Source of the DNA: Marsupella aquatica
Lineage: Eukaryota; Marchantiophyta
Direction: 5' to 3'
DNA: 64,000 bases
NCBI GenBank assembly: GCA_973895155.1
Contig: OZ316891.1
Coordinates: 15,128,001-15,192,000, forward strand
The notes beneath the pieces are model-generated. The model searched no databases and was not told the origin of the DNA. It worked only from the letters and a program-made list of their open reading frames with translations. Shown here one piece after another: positions 11,884 through 20,922 of the stretch (positions are counted from its first letter, which is position 1; each line of letters starts with the position of its first letter). A program made the position numbers and the translations under genes.

Positions 11884-13023
11884 ATGCTTGGGAGGTGACG
11901 TGTGTTCGTGACGGGATTTCATGACGGTTTTTCCAGCGTTGAGTGTTGGTGGATTTTCCAGAGTTCCATCGCATGGAACTTGGAGTTTATGGGCTCAACG
12001 GATAGATCAGGGCAAGAGCTTTCTAACGGTGTGAAGAAATCGTTGAACGGAGCTCGTGGTGCAGAGAGATCTAAGTTTTCGTCATTCTGGATTTTGTGAA
12101 GAAAGTTGGCAATCGACTCGGAGGGAGAAGCGTCAAGTGTTTTGACTCAACGGAGAGATTGAGGCAAGACGATTGTTTTTGAGTCCGGGATTGGCTCTTT
12201 GATGCAAAGAGGAAGGCTAAGCAAAATCAATTACCTTGTTGGACTTGGTGACGGCACCAAGTGCAATTGATCAACATTCGTTGTTGACAAGGTACCATTT
12301 TTTTCTCTTTGAAAAACTGATTCGAAATTGGCTATGGCAATTGAGAGAAATCTGTCATCTTTACCAATTTTTTTCTCCCTTGTTCTTTCCTCGTTTTGGG
12401 TGCTTCTTATATCGATCTTCATCGCCTCGGAGTCTAGTTTCCAAATCTGAAATCGGATCTTGATTTCGTCAAAACCCGAGTGAGATATCTTGCGTTTGGT
12501 GTCGAGGGGTACATTCTGCCGTGTGTATTTTCTGCGCGCGCGACCAGATTTCGACGACGAAGGGTGGTAGGGGGTTTTGGGGGTTCGAGGACACATGTCA
12601 GCCCCTCGATTGTTCTTCCAAAATTCCCACAGGGCCTGTACAAGGGTCATAGAATATTCCAAAAAAACCAGAGAGCTATTTTTGACCGTCCGACAAAGAT
12701 TTCATCCGCCGAACGGTAACTTTTTTGGTTATTTTTCGGCGAGGTCGTAGCCATTGAAGTTGGCAATGCAGCGCACCAATCACATCGCAATTCCGACAAC
12801 GGGTTGTACTTGGTATTTCGGTTATTCCCTGAGGTGGTCAAAACGGGGGAGTTTTCCAAGGTTTTACCCACCTCGACCGAAATTTGAATAACTTTTCCGT
12901 CAAATTTCAATTTTGATTTCGGTTTTCAGTATTGGACTCCTAGCTTTGTGGGCTACGCGGCGGTGTTGAGTTTCGAGTTTTTTGAGAAGTTGTGAAAAAT
13001 AACATTTTTTGTGACTTTCTCAT
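11884..13023 (+). other. Long leader between PBS and gag, conserved with copy 2
   Basis: About 1.1 kb with no domain I recognise. The block 12430-12640 is nearly identical to copy 2 (about 50780-50990 on the other strand), and both strands are open through it. Copy 2 has roughly 200 extra bases in its leader (about 51300-51540) that are absent here. It may hold packaging or translation signals, or an intron. An antisense frame at 12231-12662 is probably a by-product of the conservation. Confidence 0.5.
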
Positions 13024-14058
13024 ATGAGTGATTCGGAGAAGTTTTTCGAAGACGTGGAACTTGAAGCATGAGGATCACCGCGGAGGTTTCAGGGGCAGAG
13101 AGAGGAGCAGGAGGAAGAGCACGTGACACCAATACCATCACCGGTGCGGCGTGTGGTGGAGGAAGCAGTACTACTACTGGAGCTCACGGTAAAGAAGAAG
13201 ATGGGGACTTTCAAGCTTGGGGGACCCAAGTATGAAGTGACAAAGTATGATGGGCGCTCTGACTACTTGCTATGGGAGAAGCAGGTGAAGGGAGTGCTTT
13301 ATGCGTCAGGGATGGGCCAACTGCTGAGCCCTCGTGAAGACGATGTTGATGAGAAACAATGGGACCGCATGCAGGAGCAGGGAGTGTGGTGTGTTACACT
13401 CTATCTCATGCCTCCCATCATCAAGCAGTTGGGTGCACATAAGGATTGCATGTCCTTGTTTGCGGAATTGCAGAGCAAGTATCACCGCAAGGAGTTGTCG
13501 AACCGGCTCTACACTTCCTACAAACTGATGAGTTTCAGGATGAAGGAATCTGGTACGAAGTTGCAAGACCATGTGGATGCTTTCAACGACATGGTCGTTG
13601 ACTTGGAAAACCTTGGGGAGACTTTGAATGATGAGACGAAGGCTCTGCAGCTTCTTAGTTCATTGCCTCCATCTTACCAGTCCCTATCACGAGTGTTGTT
13701 GCATCGTGATAGGGATAACATTTCATACAATGACGTGGTAAGTTCTCTGCTTAGTGATGATCTTCAGCAGAAGATGCACATCACGTCACAGCCTTCATCA
13801 TTTGGTGCTGCCCTCAATGTTAACCGTGGGAGGAGTATGCAGCGACCAACTGGGGACCATAGAACCCAGTTTAGATCTAAATCCAGATCTAAGTCCAAGG
13901 GTAAATCCCCTCAGAGGAGGCAGGTGACATGTTGGAAGTGCAACCAAGTTGGACACTTCAAGCGAAACTGTAAGGGAAAGGTAGCGGAAACTTCATCGGC
14001 AAATGTGGCTAGGACTGATGGAGAAGCTGATTTACTCAATGATGAGTATGTTTTATGA
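13024..14058 (+). CDS. Copia gag polyprotein (copy 1)
   Basis: The probable start is ATG 13024, which aligns with the ATG of copy 2 (MSD...). An in-frame TGA at 13069-13071 breaks the first 15 codons, so a functional product would have to start downstream, for example at ATG 13201 (MGTFKLGG). The retrotransposon gag (UBN2-type) region follows, and the end carries a CCHC zinc knuckle, C-W-K-C...G-H...C, at about 13930-13971. The frame closes with TGA at 14056-14058, and protease begins downstream in the same frame. Gag coats the RNA in virus-like particles. Confidence 0.85.
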
Positions 14059-15792
14059 AGCCGGGGGTATGCCCTGTGCACGTCATCTAGGAGAGCAGAT
14101 GATGTGTGGATTCTTGATTGTGCTTGCTCTTTTCATATTTGTTACATTCGTGAGTTTTTCAGTTCTTACTCTGTTTCAAACGGTTCAGTTCTGATGGGAA
14201 ATGATCACTCCTGTCAAATTGAGGGAATTGGGTCTGTGAAGATTCAAATGTTTGATGGCGCTGTGCGCACAGTGTCCGGAGTCAGGTATGTACCTGGCAT
14301 GCGTAAGAATCTGATTTCACTCGGTGTGTTGGATTCAAATGGTCATCAATGGAGCGTTATTGATGGTGAACTTCAAGTTAGGTTGGGAGAGACAGTGATT
14401 TTGAAGGGGAGTAGACAAAAGAATTTGTATGTGTTACAGGGCAATACTGTATGTGGAGAGGCCAATGTAACCAAGTCTCACGAGGAGATGACTCAACTGT
14501 GGCATTCACGGCTAGGCCACATGAGTGAGAAGGGTTTGGCTATCTTACGGAAGAATGGACTCATTTCTGATTTGCAATCTTGTAAATTAGAGTTTTGTGA
14601 GCATTGCATTCTTGGAAAGCAGCATCATCGTGCTTTTGGTATTGGAACTCATCGTTCCAAAGCGGTTCTTGAGTACATACATAGTGACGTGTGGGGTCCA
14701 TCCCCGACTCCCTCACACTCTGGAAAGTTGTACTATGTATCATTTATTGATGATTACTCAAGATTTGTGTGGATTTATTTCATGACGCATAAGTCTGATG
14801 TCTTGTCCATTTTTAAGAAGTGGAAGGCCCAGGTGGAGAATCAGACTGGAAACACGATCAAGTGTTTGGATACAAGGATGAAGAGTCTGAGGTCAGACAA
14901 CGGCGGGGAGTACACTTCAATGGAATTTGAAGTGTACTGTTCAGAACAGGGGATAACTCGCCATCTCACCACAGTTTATACTCCGCAGCAGAATGGTGTC
15001 GCTGAGAGGCTCAATCGGACACTGTTGGAGCGGTCACGGAGTATGTTGAGCCAATCAGGTTTACCACAAGAATTTTGGGCAGAAGCTGTCAATACCGCAG
15101 CTTATTTGGTAAATCTTTCTCCTTCTAGTGCTATCAATTTCAAAACGCCGTTTGAGATGCGCTATAAGCGGCAAGCAGACTATCATGGCTTGGTAATTTT
15201 TGGAAGTGATGCATATGCTCTCACACCAAAGCAGAATAGGACCAAGTTGGATCCTACCTCCAGGAAATGTGTTTTTCTTGGGTACCAGAGTGGTGTGAAA
15301 GCCTATAGGCTATGGGATCCTATTGCCTGTAAGCTCGTTGTCAGTAGGGATGTTTCCTTCAATGAATCCAGATTATTGAAGGAGGGGGAGAATACTCAGG
15401 TCTCCCGTACTGACAAAGGAAAATCTCCTATCCCGGATCTCGTTGAGGGGGAGATTGGTTATGAGGTGCATGACCGGAGAGAAGGAGTTGCTCCAATTAT
15501 GGAGCTGGTTCCTGTGCCAAAGGAACCAGAGGAGTTTGTTGATGCTGGTGAGCAGCAAGTGGATGCTGTTGAGCTTCAAATTGTACCAGCACACGCAGAT
15601 CAACCAAAGTCATCGGCTAGAAGAACATCTGGTCGCACTGTACGCGCTCCACCAAGGTATGGACAGTGGGTTGATTCATCTCAACTGCAAGAGGATGATT
15701 TTACAGCTGATGATGAGGGTGATGCGTTAATTTTGGAAGAAGGAGAACCTTCTTCATTTCATGAGGCAAGTGCTTCAAAGGAGAAGCAGTGA
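14059..15792 (+). CDS. Copia protease-integrase (pol, RT missing), copy 1
   Basis: Open from just after the gag TGA, in the same frame. Order: an aspartic protease motif W-I-L-D-C-A-C-S at about 14107-14130 (family norm D-S/T-G/A, here D-C-A); the GAG-pre-integrase block HSRLGHMSEKGL; the integrase HHCC finger ending CEHC; and the integrase core with D in HSDVWGP, D in RSDNGGEY and E in VAERLNR. The frame then runs through the integrase C-terminus and linker and ends at a TGA created where the RT-deletion junction (GAAGCAG, 15783-15789) joins RNase H-proximal sequence out of frame. Integrase inserts the cDNA into the genome. RT is absent. Confidence 0.88.
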   Translation, partial: SRGYALCTSSRRADDVWILDCACSFHICYIREFFSSYSVSNGSVLMGNDHSCQIEGIGSVKIQMFDGAVRTVSGVRYVPGMRKNLISLGVLDSNGHQWSVIDGELQVRLGETVILKGSRQKNLYVLQGNTVCGEANVTKSHEEMTQLWHSRLGHMSEKGLAILRKNGLISDLQSCKLEFCEHCILGKQHHRAFGIGTHRSKAVLEYIHSDVWGPSPTPSHSGKLYYVSFIDDYSRFVWIYFMTHKSDVLSIFKKWKAQVENQTGNTIKCLDTRMKSLRSDNGGEYTSMEFEVYCSEQGITRHLTTVYTPQQNGVAERLNRTLLERSRSMLSQSGLPQEFWAEAVNTAAYLVNLSPSSAINFKTPFEMRYKRQADYHGLVIFGSDAYALTPKQNRTKLDPTSRKCVFLGYQSGVKAYRLWDPIACKLVVSRDVSFNESRLLKEGENTQVSRTDKGKSPIPDLVEGEIGYEVHDRREGVAPIMELVPVPKEPEEFVDAGEQQVDAVELQIVPAHADQPKSSARRTSGRTVRAPPRYGQWVDSSQLQEDDFTADDEGDALILEEGEPSSFHEASASKEKQ

Positions 15793-16342
15793 AGTGGATT
15801 ATCAGGTACTTGAAGGGTACCGTGGATTATGGTCTTTTATTTGATGCGAATGCAAAGAATGCTAGATCATTGATTGGCTATGTAGATTCTGACTATGGAC
15901 AAGATTGGACCGAAGGAGATCAACAACAGGATACGTGTTCACACTTGGCGGTGGATGCATAAGTTGGAGGTCTATTTTGCAGAAGTGTATTGCTCAGTCT
16001 ACTACAGAAGCGGAGTATGTTGCAGCTGCGGAAGCAGCAAAGGAAGCGATTTGGTTGGATAGACTTATCACTGAAATGGGATTGCCACAGGGGAATGTGA
16101 AGCTCCATTGTGATAGTCAAAGTGCGCTCCACCTTGCTGTGAACCAGGTGATGGACAGCAGAGTGAAGCACATTGACGTCAGGTACCATTTTATCAGGCA
16201 GGCTGTGTCTGATAATTTGTTTGAGCTAGTCAAGATTGATGGTAAACTCAACCCGGCTGACGCATTTACCAAAGTGATTCCTTTGGAGAGTTTCTCTAGA
16301 CACCGTGACGTATTGCAGGTTTTGCAATTGCATCACAAGTAG
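15790..16342 (+). pseudogene. RNase H remnant of copia copy 1
   Basis: The sequence resumes at the equivalent of KWIIRYLKGT in copy 2 and continues through SLIGYVDSDYGQD. A one-base deletion near 15906 then shifts frame. From 15905 a frame reads RRRSTTGYVFTLGG, TTEAEYVAA, HCDSQSALHL and PADAFTKV to the stop at 16340-16342. This is the copia RNase H domain, disconnected from pol by both the deletion and the frameshift. Confidence 0.85.
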
Positions 16343-16522
16343 AGTTTTCTTAAACATTCATTGTAATTACTGATATATGCTCTTCCTCATTCCTATGTAT
16401 TAGGCTACGGCTTAGTTCTGGTTTGCTCTAGTTAGAGAGGGAAACCGGTTTGGTTTCTGTCCAGAACTTCCCGCTGAGGGATCATATACATTGGCAGTAT
16501 TACTCTCCCCTAGACCAGAGTC

Positions 16523-16533
16523 AAGGGGAAGAT
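16523..16533 (+). other. Polypurine tract
   Basis: AAGGGGAAGAT directly before the 3' LTR, the plus-strand priming site. Copy 2 has the matching tract at 45639-45650 in reverse complement. Confidence 0.85.
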
Positions 16534-16900
16534 TGTTGGGTATTTACTCTTACGTCTAGGTTAGGTATGACGTGGTTGGTACAACAACGTGATTAGGTAC
16601 AACTATGTGGTTAGGTACAACTATGTGGTTAGGTACAACTAAGTTGCACACTATATCATAAGAGGCATGTGTGCTTGGAGAAGTAGAACCAAGGCTCATT
16701 GTTATGGAGCCACTTGAGAGATAGGGAGAGCTTACACTGTGGAGACTCGGTATAGCCGACGGGCTTAGAGTTCAGTAAAGCTCTCTTGTGTGTTCCCGTG
16801 GACGTAGCCTCAAGGAGGTGAACCACGTATCTCTTGTGTCGACTATTGTGTGTTGGATGGTTCATGGGCTTGCCGTTGCGATCGTCGTCTATGCTCAACA
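16534..16900 (+). repeat. 3' LTR of copia copy 1
   Basis: 367 bp, one substitution from the 5' LTR. Ends ATGCTCAACA and is followed by the CATTT target duplication and the rest of MITE A. Confidence 0.95.
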
Positions 16901-17150
16901 CATTTTATTGGTTCTAAGGGAAGACTTAAGAATTTTTGTAGAAGAACAATAGGGTCTTTTAAATTCAATTTTGAGACTTATAAGAACATTAGGGTCTTTT
17001 TAATCCAATTTTTAGAATATTCCAAGAATATTCCAACTTTATAGGGGTTAAAAAATAAAAAAAATTTCTTACATTTTAGGGGGTCCGAGGCCTAAAAACG
17101 TCGCAGGCGATGGGGAGGTCCCCATATAGTGAGACCCCCAAGGTCAGAAC

Positions 17151-17524
17151 GCTGATGCATTCAAGTGAAGCATACTAGGGGATGTTAGTTGGCTTCCAGC
17201 TTGAAGTGTACCCAGTTCTTGGAGTGTCATTTTTGAGCTTTACCTATGGTGCCCTTGTCGCTGCAGACAAACAGGCACCCCATCGGTTGAGATCAGGGTT
17301 GAAATCCACAGGTGAGTAACCTTAGTCCCATCTCTTGGTTAGGAAAACATATACACACTATTATGGATCCCGCTCTTCTGTAGGAATTGTCTCCTTACTA
17401 AATAGAATTGGCGGGAATCCCAACGTTAGATTTAAGAGCTGTATTTTTGTATTGGAAAAAAATCATACCTATGAATACTATCCCCTTACACCTTTTATGT
17501 ACAATATATTTTTCACACTTAACT
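17151..17524. other. No gene recognised
   Basis: AT-rich flank after MITE A. Nothing recognised. Confidence 0.35.
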
Positions 17525-17675
17525 TTGTCTTTTGTGTGTCCTTTGTTCCCTTTAATTCACTTTCTATACTTTGCTTTCTCTTTTGTCTTTTGTGTGTCTT
17601 TTGTTCCCTTTAATTCCCTTTAATTCCCTTTCTATACTTTGCTTTCTCTTTTGTCTTTTGTGTGTATCTTTTCCC
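17525..17675 (+). repeat. Pyrimidine-rich tandem repeat, about 57-70 bp unit
   Basis: TTTGTCTTTTGTGTGT, CTTTGTTCCCTTTAATTC and TATACTTTGCTTTCTC blocks recur about two and a half times. The second unit contains an extra TTTAATTCCC. Confidence 0.75.
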
Positions 17676-18180
17676 GTTTGTTCAAAACTAATTAATTAGT
17701 CACTATTCGTGGTATTATTATTCATTGACCACTGCACGTCAAGACTTAAGTGCAATTTTGTTAGTTTACATTTTCATCCATTTTTCTTTTTTTGTGGGGG
17801 GACATCTTCTATGAAAACAATTGATTTTTTTTTCAATTTTCCATGATTAAGTTGTTAGCTAGAAATTAAATCCCATCCTAAACCATCTATTCCCATATTT
17901 TTGTACAGGTGGACCCTGTAAATTTTTGCTAAAATATGTTTGTCCTTCCTCGGTTAGGCCACACCATCTTTAAGGGCAACAACATCTTTTATGCAACTAC
18001 TTATTTTCCAAGATATCTTTTTATGCAATGACATCTTATGTCTGATGCGTGGGTGCTGAACACAACCACCATGACTGTATGACTGGGAAGATGTATAGCA
18101 TGTCTCAACAACTCCCTCATGAAGCTTACATTTTCTTGCCTCGCCCTGCCATATTTGCTCATTTTGACATATTTTTCTTT
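17676..18180. other. No gene recognised
   Basis: AT-rich sequence; only short minus-strand frames near 17954-18220 without family resemblance. Confidence 0.35.
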
Positions 18181-18354
18181 TCCCAACATTTTTTTCATCA
18201 CCTTGACTTTTTGTTCTCATCTTGACCTCTTTTCCTCATTTTGACATTTTTTCTCTCCTCCACATCATTTTTTCTTCTTGACATCTTTTCCTCATCATTT
18301 TCTCATCTCAACATCTTCTCTCACCTTGACATCTTCTGTGCAATGCACGGGCAT
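18180..18354 (+). repeat. GACATCTTTT-type minisatellite ending in GTGCAATGCACGGGCA
   Basis: Degenerate copies of a CTCATCTTGACATCTTTTC-like unit end in CACCTTGACATCTTCTGTGC followed by AATGCACGGGCAT. The terminal 33 bases are identical to those at 58814-58846. The GTGC-AAT-GCAC hairpin followed by a G-rich stretch resembles Helitron 3' ends, but CTRR is not preserved here. Confidence 0.6.
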
Positions 18355-19930
18355 GAGGCTTGTGTCGTCATAATGGAACATGGCTTCCCGCCAAAAAGAC
18401 ATTTGGAAACAGACCATGAGAAAGAGTACTCAGGATTATAATGTTTGGATAAAATGCTTCGAGACCCACCAAAAGAACCAGTCAGGTTTTCACTTTTTGG
18501 GATACCCTCCATGTCAAACCAACAACTTCCATGCACCTGTTCATGAATTAAACTGGAGACCCCCAAAATCGAATCTGGTGCGTTAATGCTTTTGGAGATC
18601 TCACATAGATTCTTGTAACTACCATCCACCTATTCAGCCTCGATTGAACTGGGGACCCCCAAATCCAATCTGGCAGTTTAACAAGTGTGAGTCAGATGGG
18701 CAACACAGCATAGATCTTCCTTTCTAGATCTATGTGACAATGAGGGTTTCTCATCGCATTCGTGATGGTCACACCTCCTGCACCGCCTAAATGGGTTCAG
18801 CGATGCTCATGTCAGGGTAATAAAAAAAAGGGTTCTTAGTATTACTACTTTCTGTTTTCGCCTCGAAGATTCCAAAGAATTCTATTCACTGACTGCCAGT
18901 GCACCTTTCTACCTACAATCTGCTCTAGGCTTTCCTCCCGAACGACTACCATAGTTTTGTGTCTTATATTACACCCTTGATTGATCCATGTTTCAATTTG
19001 TAACCATGATCTTTCTCAAGCAAGTCAGAAGCATGTACCAATACGGGATTTCCAGCAACTGACGTGACTGCCGATTTTGCAGCGAGTTTCGCAGCAATGC
19101 AAGTGCACGCTTGTCTTGCGTTTGTGCTCTGAGTCTCTGACGGTCGGTGATGACGGAAAGCTGATTACCATTTGGCAAAAATTCTCCATAGGTTCTCTCC
19201 TGCGCAGCATGCGACCAGACAGGGGCTGCAGAAAACCCTGAGACGAAAAGAGGCCAAAACCAGTTAATGAATAGGCAGCATCTTCGTGAAGGATTGACAC
19301 TCTATCTGCGTTTTCTGCTAAATAATTATAAAATATCTGTCGAGCCTGACAAATAGCCGGGATATTTACAGTTACCATGTCCTGTTCATTGAACTACAAA
19401 ATATCTTTCATGGTTGAGAAACGGGATCTTTACGGTCACCGGGACAATTGTCAAAACCTTCACGAGTCATTTGTATAAAATATGGAACTAGGAAGCGTTT
19501 TTAATGCTCAGTGGAACAATTAAAACTAGAAGAGGCCTCATTCTGTGACTCAATGCTGTTCAAGAGTCTCCGACTGTGCTCCGTCCGTCTAGGAGAGTAC
19601 TGCAAATGCAACCTTAGTGCCACCTCGACGATAAGACAGCACAGAATCCCGTGCTGTAGTGAATTTACCGCGCACACGTACTTGCTTTCCTCAAATATCG
19701 GCGGCAGATGTTTGTGCCTTCCATGACTCCCACCAGTGCAAATAGAAGGACAGGCACAAAGTACATCCATTCTGTGATTAATGTCACGTATTGTTGTACT
19801 TATATGTGCGATTACAGATACGCGATGTTTGAGGCTAAGAATTTATCATTTCCTTCGTACCTCGTTAGACAAAGTCAGGTTTCAAGTACTGTACTGTATC
19901 ACTTCTTACTCGAGACGTCTCGTCTCCAAT
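18355..19930. other. No assigned gene; unassigned minus-strand frames
   Basis: A degenerate direct duplication around an AACTGG-GACCCCCAAA block lies near 18550 and 18645. Minus-strand frames 19025-19378 (117 codons) and 19501-19770 (89 codons) match no family I know and have no clear splice context. Confidence 0.35.
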
Positions 19931-20256
19931 GGAGGTATATGTTTAATCGACCCCCCTTAACCTGTTTTTTTTATTTAATCAACCCTTTATGTTCAGATTT
20001 GCCCCAATCGACCCCTTTTGACAATTTCTTTGAAATAGTTCTTGGGAAGTCTACAGGGAGACTTTATCAGGGTGAACTCTAGTTTTCTATCATATAAGCC
20101 CGTGGTCTCGCCTGTGATATGCCACAATTGTGTCGAGATAAGAGTCGGCCCAAATCCATGCGTGATAAGATCGAATGACACCAGACACAGTCCCGGGTAC
20201 TTTTGTGTTTGAAGACAAAACTAATATGGTCTTCAAACATTTAGGGTCTCCAGCGG

Positions 20257-20535
20257 AAAACTAACCCTGGCCCGCTTATTGTGATTCAGGAAATGTGCAC
20301 TGCCTTCTGGAACGAACGCAATGCAACTGTGTTTGACCAGACCACCGGGAAGCTCCCGATTAGGGAGATCCTGCACAGGACTGAACAGCATCTTAGCCAA
20401 ATGCTCAGCTCCAGTAGTTCATTGAAGAAGAGTAGGCAGATTGAGCGAACCCTGCATGAGCTGAGAGACATCTTTCCTACTGTGGAACATACGGGAATGG
20501 GCCAGAACACTGGAACTGATAATTCTTATGAATGA
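20257..20535 (+). pseudogene. LINE ORF2 C-terminal fragment
   Basis: An open frame from the truncation point to TGA at 20533-20535 includes MCTAFWNERNATVFD, resembling the W-x-x-RN-x-x-VF block at the C-terminus of plant L1-type ORF2 proteins after the RT domain. Only about 90 residues remain, with no endonuclease or RT. Dead on arrival. Confidence 0.6.
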
Positions 20536-20922
20536 GTTCTCCGGCAACTGGCTGCTCTTGGTGCATGACCAGGGGCTGAATGTGACTCCTTGGTTGAGCT
20601 CCCGTGGGATTAGCTTGGAGGGTCTGAGTAGACATTTTGATTTCTTTAGCGACAGGCATCTCATGTACCATGAGAAGGACAACATTAGATCTAGGGACAC
20701 TATTACAGAGTGATTGTTACTAAACTGGAGCGTAGACTGGTCTCTAGTGTTGAGTGGCTTGGGGCTATGGTCCCCTGCGGCTGGCTTTGGCCAGTGGATG
20801 GGGGGATGGGCTTGGGGCGCCTTTCTCTCCGTGTGTGTTTGCTCTGTCTTTTCGCCCGGGCGGGTTTTACCTCCGGTGTTAATTGATGGGGCCTGGCCCT
20901 CCTTTCCTTCAACAAGAAAAAA
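20257..20922 (+). mobile_element. 5'-truncated LINE with 11-bp target duplication
   Basis: The 666-bp insert is flanked by GTCTCCAGCGG at 20246-20256 and 20923-20933 and ends in an A-rich tail (CAACAAGAAAAAA), typical of target-primed reverse transcription. It begins inside the end of ORF2 and continues into a GC-rich 3' untranslated region. Confidence 0.8.

Larger units (their letters stand above)
11503..16900 (+). mobile_element. Ty1/copia LTR retrotransposon copy 1, RT-deleted and very young
   Basis: A 5398-bp element with 367-bp LTRs (TGTTGGG...CTCAACA) that differ at one position (A at 11841, G at 16872). The 5-bp target duplication CATTT lies at 11498-11502 and 16901-16905. It has an initiator-Met-tRNA-type primer site, a polypurine tract, gag with a zinc knuckle, protease and integrase, then a direct jump into the end of the RT/RNase H region. 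Compared with copy 2 (44991-52090), about 988 bp including all RT catalytic motifs are missing at 15783-15789, where a 7-base GAAGCAG microhomology remains. It therefore cannot transpose without RT from another copy. Confidence 0.95.
11443..17142 (+). mobile_element. MITE A (hAT-like, 297 bp) split by copia copy 1
   Basis: Terminal inverted repeats are CTCGGGGGTCTCAC at 11443 and GTGAGACCCCCAAG ending at 17142 (one change from GAG). They are flanked by perfect 8-bp duplications GTCAGAAC at 11435-11442 and 17143-17150. The MITE itself is 11443-11502 plus 16906-17142, 297 bp; the rest is the copia element inserted into it. An 8-bp duplication is typical of hAT elements. It has no coding capacity. 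A copy of identical length is MITE B at 45108-45404. Confidence 0.88.

Noticed and set aside
12231-12662. 143-codon minus-strand frame inside the copia leader
   Set aside because: It is antisense to the element and resembles no protein; its conservation in copy 2 is explained by near-identity of the nucleotides.
15905-16342. A separate small RNase H gene
   Set aside because: It lies between the copia pol region and the polypurine tract and matches the RNase H of copy 2; the separation is due to the deletion and a one-base frameshift.
17525-17675. CRISPR-like repeat array
   Set aside because: Units are directly adjacent without unique spacers and are pyrimidine-rich; this is an ordinary tandem repeat in a plant genome.
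20257-20535. Gene capture (Pack-MULE-style) inside the long-TIR element
   Set aside because: The coding fragment has its own 11-bp duplication and A-rich tail, so it is a LINE insertion and not a captured host exon.
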